This document shows positions 1 through 9,829 of a DNA stretch of 64,000 nt, piece by piece. Position numbers and translations under genes: made by a program. The DNA comes from Providencia stuartii. GTDB taxonomy: Bacteria; Pseudomonadota; Gammaproteobacteria; Enterobacterales; Enterobacteriaceae. Below the pieces are notes generated by a model. It saw only the letters and a program-made list of their open reading frames with translations, was not told the origin of the DNA and searched no databases. Every line of letters starts with the position of its first letter. Positions within the stretch are counted from its first letter, which is position 1. Where the stretch lies: the NCBI GenBank assembly GCA_900455155.1, contig UGUC01000001.1, positions 186,001-250,000 of the forward strand, given 5' to 3'.

Positions 1-375
1 GAAATTTTACATTTAATCGATATTATTGTATTATTGATGACCTGTTTAAGTCACATAAAGGTTCTCATTTTGCTTTTTTTACAAAATGCACAACAACAAA
101 CTAGCTCACAACACTTCTCTATTCCCTGCTCTTCTCTGCGCAATTGTTAGCGGTGATTTTCCCCAAGTCGTCTTAGCAAATTCGATATGAAACACTCGTC
201 ATATTGATGATCTTTGCCAGTGATAAATAAAATATTGATGCATTCTACAGATAACGACTATTCTAATATAACGATCTCTGTTTTTATCTGGCGCGAGCAA
301 GATATAGAGATATGGACCACACAGATCATGAATGCAATTCATTACGTTTCGAAATTCAGATAAAAGGATGGTTCC
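1..375. other. Leader region upstream of proP, no gene
   Basis: No convincing coding region is seen in this AT-rich stretch. It presumably carries the proP promoter(s). The only site I can support is the ribosome binding site AAAGGATGG a few bases before the proP start. No clear operator or hairpin was found. Confidence 0.5.
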
Positions 376-1878
376 ATGAAGTTCAAAAAGAAAAAAGAAA
401 AGCCTTTAAATATTAATGATATTACTATCATTGATGATGGAAAATTAAAAAAAGCCATCACTGCGGCGTCGCTGGGTAATGCGATGGAGTGGTTTGACTT
501 TGGGGTATACGGTTTCTTAGCCTATGTACTCGGTCAAGTTTTCTTCCCTGGCGCATCACCGAGCGTACAGATGATCGCCGCTCTAGCCACTTTCTCTGTT
601 CCTTTCTTAGTTCGACCGCTCGGCGGTGTCGTCTTCGGTATCCTAGGGGATAAGTATGGCCGACAAAAAGTCTTAGCCGTCACCATTATCATTATGTCGA
701 TCAGTACCTTCAGTATCGGTTTGATCCCTTCATATGAGACTATTGGTATCTGGGCGCCTATCCTACTATTGTTAGCAAAACTCGCCCAAGGCTTCTCCGT
801 GGGTGGAGAGTATTCAGGTGCAGCTATCTTTGTTGCCGAATACTCACCTGACCGTAAACGTGGTTTTATGGGAAGTTGGTTAGACTTTGGCTCTATCGCA
901 GGTTTCGTGCTAGGTGCTGGTGTTGTGGTACTCATTTCAAGTATTGTTGGTGAAGAAAACTTCCACGAATGGGGCTGGAGGATCCCTTTCTTCCTTGCAC
1001 TGCCTTTAGGTATCATTGGCCTGTATTTACGCCATGCACTTGAAGAGACCCCAGCATTCCAACAACACATTGAAACGCTCGAAAAACAAGATAAAGCCAA
1101 TATTCAAAATCCACCGAAAGTCTCTTTCCGTGAAGTCGTTTCTAAATATTGGAAAAGTTTGATGATCTGCGTTGGTTTAGTTATCGCAACAAACGTGACT
1201 TACTACATGTTGCTGACTTATATGCCAAGTTACCTGTCGCATAACCTAAACTATTCTGCTGACCATGGTGTGCTGATCATCATTGCCATTATGATTGGTA
1301 TGCTCTTTGTCCAACCAATTATTGGTTTAACCAGCGATAAGATTGGTCGCCGCCCATTCGTTATTGCGGGGAGTTTAGGTCTGATAGTGTTAGCCTATCC
1401 AGCCTTTATGCTCATTGATAGCGGCTCTGTTGGCTTGATTTTTGTTGGTTTGCTTATTTTAGCTGTGCTACTGAACTGTTTTACAGGGGTGATGGCATCA
1501 ATTTTACCGGCTATTTTCCCAACGCACATTCGTTATAGCGCCCTCGCAATCGCCTTTAATATTTCAGTTTTGATTGCCGGTGCCACACCGACAGTAGCAG
1601 CATGGTTAGTTGAATCAACCAATAATCTGTATATGCCCGCCTTTTATTTAATGGTTATCGCCTTAATTGGCCTCTATACTGGTATTACTATGCCAGAGAC
1701 CGCAAACAAACCATTAAGAGGGGCAACGCCTGCGGCATCTGATAGAGCAGAGGCGAAAGAGATCTTAAGCGAGCACTATGACAATATTGAACAGAAAGTT
1801 GAAGATATTGAACAACAGATCGCTGAGCTAGAGAAAAAGCGTCAGTCATTAATTAATCAGCACCCTAAATTGGATTAA
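376..1878 (+). CDS. proP: ProP, proline/glycine betaine:H+ symporter
   Basis: A 500-residue major facilitator superfamily permease of the inner membrane. ProP takes up proline, glycine betaine and related osmolytes with protons when external osmolality rises. About 12 hydrophobic segments are visible. The MFS loop 2-3 signature (GILGDKYGRQKVL, residues 88-100) is intact. The C-terminal tail (about residues 457-500) is charged and heptad-like (DNIEQKVEDIEQQIAEL), which matches the antiparallel coiled coil that tunes osmosensing in ProP and separates it from other metabolite:H+ symporters. AAAGGATGG precedes the ATG. phrB begins 27 bases after the stop, so the two may be cotranscribed. No irregularity was seen. 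Confidence 0.9.
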   Translation: MKFKKKKEKPLNINDITIIDDGKLKKAITAASLGNAMEWFDFGVYGFLAYVLGQVFFPGASPSVQMIAALATFSVPFLVRPLGGVVFGILGDKYGRQKVLAVTIIIMSISTFSIGLIPSYETIGIWAPILLLLAKLAQGFSVGGEYSGAAIFVAEYSPDRKRGFMGSWLDFGSIAGFVLGAGVVVLISSIVGEENFHEWGWRIPFFLALPLGIIGLYLRHALEETPAFQQHIETLEKQDKANIQNPPKVSFREVVSKYWKSLMICVGLVIATNVTYYMLLTYMPSYLSHNLNYSADHGVLIIIAIMIGMLFVQPIIGLTSDKIGRRPFVIAGSLGLIVLAYPAFMLIDSGSVGLIFVGLLILAVLLNCFTGVMASILPAIFPTHIRYSALAIAFNISVLIAGATPTVAAWLVESTNNLYMPAFYLMVIALIGLYTGITMPETANKPLRGATPAASDRAEAKEILSEHYDNIEQKVEDIEQQIAELEKKRQSLINQHPKLD

Positions 1879-1905
1879 ACCTGATGTAAGGCAAAGGAGC
1901 AGAAG

Positions 1906-3357
1906 ATGGCGAAAAAACAGGCTTGTCACCTAGTCTGGTTTCGTAATGACCTTCGTGTCACCGATAATAAAGCGCTGTCATCTGCTTGTGCTGATCCTGA
2001 TGCTAAAGTGCTCGCCGTGTTTACGGCTACACCAGAACAATGGCGAGCACATCACCTCTCCTCTCGGCAAATCACCTTTTTGCATCAAAATCTCATTGCG
2101 CTTCGTGACTCGCTGGCCAAATTAAGCATCCCTCTGTTTTGCCAAACAACCCCCGATTTTTTAAGTGCCGCACAATGGGTACTGGATTTTGCTCAACAGC
2201 AGCAAGTTGACCACCTATATTTCAATCATCAATATGAACTCAATGAGCATAGGCGAGACGAATGGTTGATTCATCACCCACAACGCGCTTTCCGAGTGCA
2301 TGCTTTTGATGATGCCTTACTATTACCACCAAAATCCGTCACAAATCAGAAAGGCGAAATGTACCAAGTGTACACTCCGTTTCGTCGAGCCTTTATTAGC
2401 CAATTAGTGACCACCGATTTTCGTTCCTTACCAGCACCTCAACCACGAGGGGAAGCACTTGCTATCGATGACCTATCACTCCCCTTGTTTGCGCATCACG
2501 CCGTCGATATTGCGCCACATTTCCCAGCGGGTGAATCAGCAGCACGCCAACAACTCAGGCAATTTTGTCGCCTAAAAGTGCAGCATTACCAACAGCATCG
2601 CGATATTCCCTCAATTGAGGGTACCAGCCTGTTATCCCCATATTTGGCAATTGGGGTACTCTCACCACGGCAATGTTTAAATCGCCTGCTCGCTGAATAT
2701 CCACCGCTTTTTGATTCCCCAGATAGCGGGGCATTCACATGGCTTAATGAATTAATTTGGCGAGAGTTTTACCATCATCTACTCGTCGCTTTTCCACGCT
2801 TATGCCGCCACCAGCCTTTTATTGAATGGACCAACCACATTCAGTGGAATAGCTCCGATGCTAACTTTAAAGCGTGGCAGCTTGGGCAAACGGGATACCC
2901 CATCGTTGATGCTGCAATGCGACAACTCAATACCACAGGTTGGATGCATAATCGTTTAAGAATGATCACTGCGAGTTTTTTAGTGAAAGATTTACTGATT
3001 GATTGGCGACTCGGCGAACAATATTTTATGCAGCAATTAATTGATGGCACACTCGCGGCAAACAATGGAGGCTGGCAGTGGTCTGCTTCGACAGGTACTG
3101 ATGCACAACCTTGGTTTCGTATTTTTAATCCAACCACTCAGGGTAAAAAATTTGACCCTCAGGGTGCATTTATTCGCCAGTGGCTTCCAGAATTACAATC
3201 CGTACCCGATAAATATATTCACACACCGCATGAGTGGGCAGAGGCTAACCACGTTACTTTAGATTATCCCGCACCAATTGTTGACCATAAACAAGCACGT
3301 TTAGCCACATTAGCCGCTTTTGAAGCAGGAAAAAGCGATAGCGTAAAACACCATTAA
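1906..3357 (+). CDS. phrB: Deoxyribodipyrimidine photolyase
   Basis: A 483-residue class I CPD photolyase that uses blue light to split cyclobutane pyrimidine dimers in DNA. The N-terminal Rossmann-like antenna domain starts at HLVWFRNDLRVTDN. The C-terminal FAD-binding helical domain carries WLNELIWREFYHHLL, GWMHNRLRM and NNGGWQWSASTGTDAQPWFR, which include conserved Trp and FAD/DNA-contact residues. The length is close to the E. coli enzyme (472). The ATG follows GGAG at good spacing. It lies just downstream of proP on the same strand. Confidence 0.95.
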   Translation: MAKKQACHLVWFRNDLRVTDNKALSSACADPDAKVLAVFTATPEQWRAHHLSSRQITFLHQNLIALRDSLAKLSIPLFCQTTPDFLSAAQWVLDFAQQQQVDHLYFNHQYELNEHRRDEWLIHHPQRAFRVHAFDDALLLPPKSVTNQKGEMYQVYTPFRRAFISQLVTTDFRSLPAPQPRGEALAIDDLSLPLFAHHAVDIAPHFPAGESAARQQLRQFCRLKVQHYQQHRDIPSIEGTSLLSPYLAIGVLSPRQCLNRLLAEYPPLFDSPDSGAFTWLNELIWREFYHHLLVAFPRLCRHQPFIEWTNHIQWNSSDANFKAWQLGQTGYPIVDAAMRQLNTTGWMHNRLRMITASFLVKDLLIDWRLGEQYFMQQLIDGTLAANNGGWQWSASTGTDAQPWFRIFNPTTQGKKFDPQGAFIRQWLPELQSVPDKYIHTPHEWAEANHVTLDYPAPIVDHKQARLATLAAFEAGKSDSVKHH

Positions 3358-3434
3358 TTATCAAAGTAATAATTTCAGTTAGGGATTATACTGTCTACTA
3401 CTCATCCATAGAACAAGCAAAAATCGGAGTCGTT

Positions 3435-3746
3435 ATGCAGGTGATTTTACAGGTCGATTTCCCTTATCAAGGCCCTTGGGGAGAGCAGATGGCTGATGCA
3501 ATGAAAACATTAGCCGAGTCTATCAATGATGAACCTGGCTTTATCTGGAAAATTTGGACGGAGAACCCATCGACACAAAAGGCTGGAGGTATTTACCTGT
3601 TTGCGTCAGAAGAGCAAGCTCAAGCTTACTTACAAAAGCACAGTGCGCGGCTAAAGTCCTTTGGTGTTCCTGAAGTCCGAGGGGAGATCTTTGCCGTCAA
3701 TCATGCGCTTAGCCAACTGAACCAAGCGCACTTTATTAACAATTAA
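3435..3746 (+). CDS. ydhR: YdhR-family putative mono-oxygenase
   Basis: A 103-residue protein of the YdhR family, small ferredoxin-like alpha/beta-barrel dimers annotated as putative mono-oxygenases with no firm substrate. The start (MQVILQVDFPYQGPWG), the FIWKIWTENP strand and the AGGIYLFASEEQAQAYL segment are characteristic. It follows phrB by 77 bases on the same strand. It converges on paaZ, with a hairpin between them. The family call is fairly secure; the physiological role is unknown. Confidence 0.8.
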   Translation: MQVILQVDFPYQGPWGEQMADAMKTLAESINDEPGFIWKIWTENPSTQKAGGIYLFASEEQAQAYLQKHSARLKSFGVPEVRGEIFAVNHALSQLNQAHFINN

Positions 3747-3802
3747 TTTCTGACTGCTGATAAGAGGCTGGACAGCGGCTAGCCTCACCGCAACCTGCTA
3801 TT

Positions 3803-3829
3803 GGATACGGGCGAATCATCCCCGTATCC
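3803..3829. terminator. Hairpin between convergent ydhR-like gene and paaZ
   Basis: GGATACGGG (3803-3811) pairs perfectly with CCCGTATCC (3821-3829) around a 9-base loop, between two convergent genes. No T-tract follows on either strand, so it may be a weak or Rho-assisted end rather than a classic intrinsic terminator. Confidence 0.4.
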
Positions 3830-3838
3830 GTTCAGCCG

Positions 3839-5899
3839 CTAAAAATCCCCTTCACGGCGCTCAACAAGCGTCAGAATACTGTATAAGGCAACGGCAACAT
3901 TATTTTGATTGAAGACTTGAACATCCCATTCAACCACGCCATTTGGCTTATCTTCTGCCGTTTTTTGTGCTTTTTTAATCTTTTTCTTGCAAGTTAAACG
4001 CACTTGGATGGTATCACCAATTTTTACAGGCTCAATAAAACGTAAGTTTTCCATACCATAGTTGGCGATCACAGGACCGACTGCCGCATCAACAAATAAA
4101 CCAGCCGCTGCTGATACAACAAAGTAGCCATGAGCCACTCGCTCACCAAATAATGATTGCGCAGCGCCAATTTTATCCATATGTGCATAGAAATGGTCAC
4201 CACTTAAACAAGCGAAGTTGACTAAGTCTGCTTCCGACACCGTGCGTCTTGCCGTCAATAAGGTATCGCCAATGACTAAATCCTCAAAATACTTCCTAAA
4301 CGGATGCACTTGATCCGTCACTACATCTGCACCACGGATCCACTGCTTGGTGACGGCAGTCAGCATAGAAGGGCTACCTTGAATAGCCGTTCGCTGCATA
4401 TAGTGTTTAACTGCCCTCAATCCGCCTAGCTCCTCGCCACCACCCGCGCGACCCGGGCCACCATGCACTAATAGTGGTAATGGTGAGCCATGCCCCGTTG
4501 ATTCTGCCGCTGAGGCTTCATTCAGAATCAACATTCGACCATGTGCCCGTGCACTTCTACGGATAACATCTTGCGCTACTGAGGTGTCTGCCGTTACTAA
4601 TGTACCCGCAAGGCTCCCTCCTCCCATAATGGCCAACTCAACCGCTTGGTCACTCGTCTCATAGCCAATCAATGTTGCAACCGGCCCAAATGCCTCCGTT
4701 TCATGGACGGCCTGATTAGTATAAGGATCGGCGCAATAGAGCAAGGTAGGCGGATAGAATGCCCCTTTTTGGCTATCGGCCCCCATCACATTCAGCTCTT
4801 GAAGATCCCCTCCACACAGGATTTCACAACCGTTTTGCTGTAAATACATAACCTTTTCATGAACATCATCACGCTGCTCTTGATTGATTAAAGCCCCCAT
4901 GCGCACGCCTTCAACGGCAGGGTCACCGACAGTGATACCCGATAAGCGTTTTAATAATGCCTGTTTAACTGTTTCTAACTGGGGCTTCGGCACAATGATA
5001 CGACGGATTGCTGTACATTTTTGCCCTGCTTTCACCGTCATTTCACGGGTCACTTCTTTAATAAATAAAGAAAATTCAGGTTGTTCTGGAGTAACATCAA
5101 CCCCAAGTATTGCGCAGTTAAGGGAGTCTGCTTCCATGGTGAATGGGATCGACTTTTCACGTAATCGAGGGTGAGATTTTAATTTTTGCCCTGTTGCTGC
5201 CGAGCCAGTAAAGGTCACCACATCCTCAAAATCGAGATATTCAAACATATCACCGATCCCCCCGCAGATTAGCTGAATAGCACCTTCAGGCACTAACCCA
5301 CTTTCAACGATCAGGCGCACCATTGCTTGAGTAACTTGAGCGGAAGCCGTCGCAGGTTTAATAATCGCAGGCATCCCCGCTAGCCACGTTGGTGCCAATT
5401 TTTCTAGCATTCCCCAACAAGGGAAGTTAAATGCGTTGATATGTAATGCCACACCATGGCGGGAAGTTAAAATATGGCGAGCAATAAATTGGCCTTGTTT
5501 CGATAGCGGGATCATCTCATCTTCGGGCCAAATCGTATCATCTGGCAACTCGCGATTTGCAAGCCCTGCAAAAGAGAAGAGTGTTGCGATCCCACCTTCA
5601 ATATCAACCCAACTATCTGCTTTAGTCGCCCCTGTTTGTGCTGATATTTCATAAAGAGACGCTTTATGCTCTAGCAAATATTTAGCGACGGCTTTTAACA
5701 TTTGGCCGCGCTGCTGGAAAGTCATGGCGGATAAAGCATCCCCGCCTTTTTTCCGACCGTAATCAAGACAATCAACCAGAGGTAAACCCGCAGTGGTAAC
5801 CTCATATAACGCCTGCCCAGTCAATGCATGATAAATTTTGCGGCCTTCACCTTCACCATATAACCACTTCCCCGTTATATAACTTGTTAATTGCTGCAT
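3839..5899 (-). CDS. paaZ: PaaZ, bifunctional oxepin-CoA hydrolase / semialdehyde dehydrogenase
   Basis: A 686-residue fusion enzyme of aerobic phenylacetate breakdown. It opens the oxepin-CoA ring hydrolytically and oxidises the resulting aldehyde with NADP+ to 3-oxo-5,6-dehydrosuberyl-CoA. The N-terminal aldehyde dehydrogenase part (about 1-525) has the catalytic Cys at 295 ([10 protein letters not shown]) and the general-base Glu at 256 (FTMEADS), the same numbering as E. coli PaaZ. The C-terminal MaoC-type hydratase part (about 530-686) has [10 protein letters not shown], with Asp568 and His573. It is transcribed divergently from paaA across a shared regulatory region, as in E. coli. No defects were seen. 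Confidence 0.96.
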   Translation of the reverse strand: MQQLTSYITGKWLYGEGEGRKIYHALTGQALYEVTTAGLPLVDCLDYGRKKGGDALSAMTFQQRGQMLKAVAKYLLEHKASLYEISAQTGATKADSWVDIEGGIATLFSFAGLANRELPDDTIWPEDEMIPLSKQGQFIARHILTSRHGVALHINAFNFPCWGMLEKLAPTWLAGMPAIIKPATASAQVTQAMVRLIVESGLVPEGAIQLICGGIGDMFEYLDFEDVVTFTGSAATGQKLKSHPRLREKSIPFTMEADSLNCAILGVDVTPEQPEFSLFIKEVTREMTVKAGQKCTAIRRIIVPKPQLETVKQALLKRLSGITVGDPAVEGVRMGALINQEQRDDVHEKVMYLQQNGCEILCGGDLQELNVMGADSQKGAFYPPTLLYCADPYTNQAVHETEAFGPVATLIGYETSDQAVELAIMGGGSLAGTLVTADTSVAQDVIRRSARAHGRMLILNEASAAESTGHGSPLPLLVHGGPGRAGGGEELGGLRAVKHYMQRTAIQGSPSMLTAVTKQWIRGADVVTDQVHPFRKYFEDLVIGDTLLTARRTVSEADLVNFACLSGDHFYAHMDKIGAAQSLFGERVAHGYFVVSAAAGLFVDAAVGPVIANYGMENLRFIEPVKIGDTIQVRLTCKKKIKKAQKTAEDKPNGVVEWDVQVFNQNNVAVALYSILTLVERREGDF

Positions 5900-5947
5900 G
5901 GCATCTCTCCAAAATAAAAAACAACAAACACAAATATTAAATAAATA

Positions 5948-5960
5948 TGTATCACAATAT
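5948..5960 (-). promoter_or_regulatory. Possible PaaX half-site upstream of paaZ
   Basis: On the minus strand the sequence reads TATTGTGATACAT, close to the half-site TATTGTGATTCAT found upstream of paaA. I do not see a good inverted partner at the same spacing, so repression of paaZ through this site is only a suggestion. Confidence 0.3.
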
Positions 5961-6087
5961 GGGCAGAGAATGCCAACCTCAATTTAACAAATTAAGAACA
6001 AAACTTATCCATTAGCTACTAACAAATAAAAACCACACTAATTTACATAAAATTAACTCTATGATTTAAATCAATAAACTTAAATTG

Positions 6088-6107
6088 ATTGTGAAGCCAA
6101 TCGCAAA
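6088..6107 (+). promoter_or_regulatory. CRP binding site upstream of paaA
   Basis: TGTGAAGCCAATCGCA fits the CRP consensus TGTGA-N6-TCACA with one mismatch, and is centred near 6097.5. CRP is a known activator of the paaA promoter in E. coli. Here the site lies upstream of the PaaX operator, as expected for catabolite control. It sits between the divergent paaZ and paaA genes and could serve both. Confidence 0.65.
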
Positions 6108-6163
6108 AGAAGAATAAATGAGATTGATTTTATTGTTAACGATTCCTAGCATTAATGTTAAAT

Positions 6164-6209
6164 ATTGTGATTCATTTTTTATTTTTATTTAATTTAATAC
6201 GAATCATTT
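6164..6209 (+). promoter_or_regulatory. PaaX-type operator, paired inverted half-sites
   Basis: TATTGTGATTCAT (6164-6176) and AATACGAATCATT (6197-6209) are inverted copies of a TGATTC-type core separated by about 20 bases. PaaX is known to bind such a pair in the E. coli paa promoter and to be released by phenylacetyl-CoA. The second half ends just before the paaA ribosome binding site, so repression at or just after the transcription start is likely. It also explains why the real PaaA start lies downstream at 6221. Confidence 0.6.
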
Positions 6210-6220
6210 GGAAGAAAACA

Positions 6221-7159
6221 ATGAATGAGCAAAATCAGGCAAACTTCGAGGCCAAAATCGAAGCCGACATTAATATTGAGCCAAAAGATTGGATGCCCGA
6301 TGCCTATAGGCAAAACCTGATCCGCCAAGTTGGACAACATGCACACTCGGAAGTTATCGGCATGCTGCCAGAAGCAAACTGGTTAACTCGCGCACCCACA
6401 TTGAGACGTAAAGCTATCTTGTTAGCAAAAATCCAAGATGAAGCAGGTCATGGCCTCTACCTTTATAGCGCAGCCGAAACGTTAGGATGCACTCGCCAAG
6501 ACATCTATCAAAAGATGCTTGATGGCAAAATGAAATATTCGTCTATTTTTAACTACCCCACCCTAACTTGGGCCGATGTAGGTGTGATTGGCTGGTTGGT
6601 TGATGGTGCTGCCATTGTTAACCAAGTTGCCCTCTGCCGAGCCTCATATGGCCCCTATGCACGAGCGATGGTGAAAATCTGTAAAGAAGAGAGTTTTCAT
6701 CAACGTCAAGGTTACGAAGCTGTCACTGTACTGGCGAACGGCTCTGATGAACAAAAAGCCATGTTACAAGATGCCATTAACCGTTTCTGGTGGCCTGTTC
6801 TGATGATGTTCGGTCCGAACGACAGTGACTCCCCACACAGTGCACAAAGTATGGCATGGAAAATTAAAAGATTTAGCAACGATGAGCTACGCCAAAAATT
6901 TGTTGATAACACAGTACCGCAAGTGGAAGCCCTCGGTATGACTATTCCAGATCCAGAACTGAAATGGGATGAGGAGCTAGGGCACTACCGCTTTGGTGAA
7001 ATCGACTGGGAAGAGTTTTATCAAGTCATTAAAGGCGAAGGCATCTGTAATTACGAACGCGTGCATGCCAAACGCAAGGCTTGGGAAGATGGAGCATGGG
7101 TACGCGAAGGTGCCATGGCACATAGCCGAAAACAGAAAGCCGTTAAATCCGCCGCCTAG
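6221..7159 (+). CDS. paaA: PaaA, phenylacetyl-CoA 1,2-epoxidase catalytic subunit
   Basis: A 312-residue catalytic di-iron subunit of the PaaABCE multicomponent oxygenase, which forms the 1,2-epoxide of phenylacetyl-CoA. Ferritin-like carboxylate/His ligand motifs are visible ([11 protein letters not shown] and [10 protein letters not shown]). The start is set at the ATG at 6221, after a GGAAGA ribosome binding site. The reading frame stays open upstream to 6155, but that extension runs through the PaaX operator, encodes an unrelated hydrophobic stretch and would make the protein longer than the E. coli one (309). It is the first gene of the paaABCDEFGHIJK run. Confidence 0.95.
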   Translation: MNEQNQANFEAKIEADINIEPKDWMPDAYRQNLIRQVGQHAHSEVIGMLPEANWLTRAPTLRRKAILLAKIQDEAGHGLYLYSAAETLGCTRQDIYQKMLDGKMKYSSIFNYPTLTWADVGVIGWLVDGAAIVNQVALCRASYGPYARAMVKICKEESFHQRQGYEAVTVLANGSDEQKAMLQDAINRFWWPVLMMFGPNDSDSPHSAQSMAWKIKRFSNDELRQKFVDNTVPQVEALGMTIPDPELKWDEELGHYRFGEIDWEEFYQVIKGEGICNYERVHAKRKAWEDGAWVREGAMAHSRKQKAVKSAA

Positions 7160-7181
7160 CACAGAATAAAAGGAAAAGACC

Positions 7182-7469
7182 ATGAGCAATCAAGATTGGC
7201 CATTATATGAAGTTTTTGTTCGGAGCAAACAAGGGCTTGCGCATCGTCATGTCGGTAGCCTGCATGCCGCTGACGATCAGATGGCACTAGAAAATGCACG
7301 CGATGCTTACACTCGTCGTAGTGAAGGATGCTCCGTTTGGGTGGTCAAAGCGACGCATATTATTGCCTCTCAACCAGAAGATAAGAGCGCTTTCTTTGAC
7401 CCTGCTGACACCAAAGTCTATCGCCACCCAACTTTTTATACCATCCCCGATGGCATCAAAAACATGTGA
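7182..7469 (+). CDS. paaB: PaaB, phenylacetyl-CoA epoxidase subunit
   Basis: A 95-residue protein, the same length as E. coli PaaB. It is the small subunit that bridges the PaaA-PaaC core of the epoxidase. It begins MSNQDWPLYEVFVRSKQG, with a conserved HRHVGSLHAAD segment, both typical of the family. AAAGGAAAAG precedes the ATG. It lies 22 bases after paaA and 9 before paaC. Confidence 0.95.
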   Translation: MSNQDWPLYEVFVRSKQGLAHRHVGSLHAADDQMALENARDAYTRRSEGCSVWVVKATHIIASQPEDKSAFFDPADTKVYRHPTFYTIPDGIKNM

Positions 7470-7478
7470 GGCAACGAT

Positions 7479-8237
7479 ATGAATCAGCATGAAGCACTCA
7501 AACAATATGTTTTAAGGCAAGGCGATAGCGCATTGATCTTGGCTCAACGGCTATGTGAATGGTGTGGTCATGCACCAGAATTGGAAATCGACCTTGCTCT
7601 CTCCAACATCGGTTTGGACTTACTCGGTCAGGCAAGAAACTTTTTAGCGTATGCCGCAACCCTATCAGGAACAGAGTTTGATGAAGATAAAATTGCCTTC
7701 CTCCGAGATGAACGTGAGTTTTGCAACTTACTGCTGGTAGAGCAACCAAACGGCGGCTTCAACGACACGCTAGTACGCCAATTTTTTATGGATGCCTACC
7801 ATGTTCCGCTTTATCAAGCCTTAATTCACAGCGCAGATGAACAATTGGCAGCCATCGCGGAAAAATCGCTCAAAGAGGTGCTCTACCACTTACGCTTTAG
7901 CCGTAACTGGATGATCCGCTTAGGTGATGGTAGCGAAGAAAGCCATCGGCGAATTCAGCAGTCGGTCGATCAACTGTGGCGCTTTACAGGCGAATTATTC
8001 CACGCCGATGAAGTCGAGATTACGCTCGCAGAGGTAGGTATCGCTGTTGACCCTCGAACATTACGTGAACAGTGGTTAGAAACGATCACAGAGACTTTCG
8101 CGCAAGCCACGCTGACGATGCCTGAACAAAATGCATACCGTTTAGGTGGCAAACAGGGTAGCCACACTGAACACTTGGGCCTCATTTTAACCGAGCTACA
8201 GTTTGTCCAACGCGCTTATCCAAATTGTGAATGGTGA
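7479..8237 (+). CDS. paaC: PaaC, phenylacetyl-CoA epoxidase structural subunit
   Basis: A 252-residue ferritin-like subunit that pairs with PaaA and is needed for epoxidase activity, but is thought not to carry the catalytic iron site. Recognisable segments are LALSNIGLDLLGQARNFL, LREFCNLLLVEQPN-type sequence and KEVLYHLRFSRNWMIRLGDG. E. coli PaaC is 248 residues. The stop is four bases before the preferred paaD start, which suggests translational coupling. Confidence 0.95.
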   Translation: MNQHEALKQYVLRQGDSALILAQRLCEWCGHAPELEIDLALSNIGLDLLGQARNFLAYAATLSGTEFDEDKIAFLRDEREFCNLLLVEQPNGGFNDTLVRQFFMDAYHVPLYQALIHSADEQLAAIAEKSLKEVLYHLRFSRNWMIRLGDGSEESHRRIQQSVDQLWRFTGELFHADEVEITLAEVGIAVDPRTLREQWLETITETFAQATLTMPEQNAYRLGGKQGSHTEHLGLILTELQFVQRAYPNCEW

Positions 8238-8241
8238 TGCT

Positions 8242-8751
8242 ATGGAACAGAGATTGCAAAACAGCGGGTTACAACCCCCTCAAATTCATCAGATCTGGCA
8301 GCAACTGCATCAAATCCCCGATCCTGAGTTACCTGCACTCTCCATTACTGATCTTGGCATGATCCGCAATGTTTTTGCCACATCTCGTGGCTGGAAAGTG
8401 ATGTTTACACCCACTTATTCCGGTTGCCCAGCAACTGAATTTTTAATTAACGAAATCAAAAATGTTTTAGAGCATGCCGGGTTTCCCAATGTGGAAATCG
8501 AGGTCGTTCTCACGCCGGCATGGACAACAGATTGGATGAACCAAGACGCCAAACAACGCTTGCGTGAATTTGGTATTGCGCCGCCAGCAGGAAAAGCCTG
8601 TGAACACCCCGAAAAATCGGGGCCAATCTGTTGCCCACGTTGCGACAGTCAACACACAGAGAAAATCAGCGAATTTGGCTCGACCGCCTGCAAAGCGCTA
8701 TATCGCTGTCTCGAATGCTTTGAGCCATTTGATTATTTTAAATGTATTTAA
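8242..8751 (+). CDS. paaD: PaaD, iron-sulfur/maturation protein of the epoxidase
   Basis: A 169-residue protein of the MIP18/SufT-like (DUF59) family. It has an N-terminal DUF59-type domain (QIPDPELPALSITDLGM) and a Cys-rich C-terminal zinc-ribbon-like part (ICCPRCDSQHTEKIS...CLEC). It is thought to help assemble the Fe-S or iron centre of the epoxidase rather than to be a catalytic subunit. The ATG at 8242 is preferred because it gives a family-length protein right after paaC. An in-frame ATG at 8203 inside paaC is possible. Confidence 0.92.
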   Translation: MEQRLQNSGLQPPQIHQIWQQLHQIPDPELPALSITDLGMIRNVFATSRGWKVMFTPTYSGCPATEFLINEIKNVLEHAGFPNVEIEVVLTPAWTTDWMNQDAKQRLREFGIAPPAGKACEHPEKSGPICCPRCDSQHTEKISEFGSTACKALYRCLECFEPFDYFKCI

Positions 8752-8761
8752 GGGCACACTC

Positions 8762-9820
8762 ATGACTGTATTTCATCGTTTAAGTATTGCTGCAATTGAA
8801 CGTGACACGCCTGATGCGGTTGCTGTGACCTTCTGCGTTCCTGATAATTTGCGCGAGCACTATCGCTACCGCCCTGGGCAACATTTAACCCTAAAAGCCT
8901 TAGTCAATGGCGAAGACTTACGCCGCTGTTATTCCATTTGCAGTTCACCTGACGACGGGGTTCTAAAAATTGGTGTTAAAGCCATCCACGAAGGACGTTT
9001 TTCAAATTTTATTAACCAACAACTTCATGTTGGCGATAGCCTTGATGTGATGATCCCCCAAGGGAAATTTGGTTATCAACCTCAAGTCACAACAGAAGGT
9101 CGTTACCTTGCGGTTGCGGCAGGCTCCGGTATCACACCTTTACTTTCCATTATTAAAGCCACCCTACAAACTGAGCCACACAGCCGCTTCACTTTAATTT
9201 ATGGCAACAAAAATAGCCGTTCGGTGATGTTTAAAGAGAGCATTGCCGACCTTAAAAACCAGTATGCAGAACGTTTTCAGGTGCTCTATCTATTTAGCCA
9301 AGAGCAGCAAGACAGTGCACTGCTTAGCGGTCGCGTGAATAAGCCACAATTAATGGCATTGGGTAAAACCTTGCTCAATTTTAAGCAATTTGACCATGCT
9401 TTTGTGTGCGGCCCTGAAGAGATGATGGACGATGTGCAATCTGCATTAGCTGAATGTGGCATGGCGCCAGAGCGTATTCATAGTGAGCGTTTTAACACTT
9501 CCGGCACGAAATTCCGCCCATCTGCAACATTAGCAACGGATAACCGCCAAGTCAGCATTCACCTTGATGGACGTACAATGACCATCAATATGGATAGCCA
9601 AGACGACAGTATTCTGGATGCGGCCTTACGCCAAGGCGCAGACCTTCCCTATGCCTGTAAAGGCGGTGTTTGCGCAACATGTAAATGTAAGCTTAAAGCG
9701 GGCGAAGTTGAAATGGGCGTCAACTACAGCCTTGAGCCGGACCAAATTGCGGATGGTTATATTTTAAGCTGCCAAGCATGGCCGAAAGGCGATGGCGTAG
9801 AACTCGATTTCGATGTGTAG
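8762..9820 (+). CDS. paaE: PaaE, phenylacetyl-CoA epoxidase reductase
   Basis: A 352-residue NADPH-dependent reductase that feeds electrons to PaaA. It has an N-terminal FAD domain (RCYSICSSP), a central NADP-binding domain (AVAAGSGITPLLSI; FVCGPEEMMDD) and a C-terminal plant-type [2Fe-2S] domain (YACKGGVCATCKCKL, then a later Cys in LSCQAW). The start at 8762 (MTVFHRL) lies 10 bases after paaD. The reading frame is open further upstream inside paaD, but that part does not resemble the family. E. coli PaaE is 356 residues. Confidence 0.95.
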   Translation: MTVFHRLSIAAIERDTPDAVAVTFCVPDNLREHYRYRPGQHLTLKALVNGEDLRRCYSICSSPDDGVLKIGVKAIHEGRFSNFINQQLHVGDSLDVMIPQGKFGYQPQVTTEGRYLAVAAGSGITPLLSIIKATLQTEPHSRFTLIYGNKNSRSVMFKESIADLKNQYAERFQVLYLFSQEQQDSALLSGRVNKPQLMALGKTLLNFKQFDHAFVCGPEEMMDDVQSALAECGMAPERIHSERFNTSGTKFRPSATLATDNRQVSIHLDGRTMTINMDSQDDSILDAALRQGADLPYACKGGVCATCKCKLKAGEVEMGVNYSLEPDQIADGYILSCQAWPKGDGVELDFDV

Positions 9821-9829
9821 GAGGCTCAT

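Noticed and set aside
534..1100. Long open frame antisense to proP
   Set aside because: It is a shadow of a strongly supported gene; its translation is low-complexity Ser/Pro-rich and matches nothing recognisable.
6155..6220. N-terminal extension of PaaA by 22 residues
   Set aside because: It would be hydrophobic, is absent from the family, has no ribosome binding site and is encoded by the PaaX operator region. The ATG at 6221 fits better.
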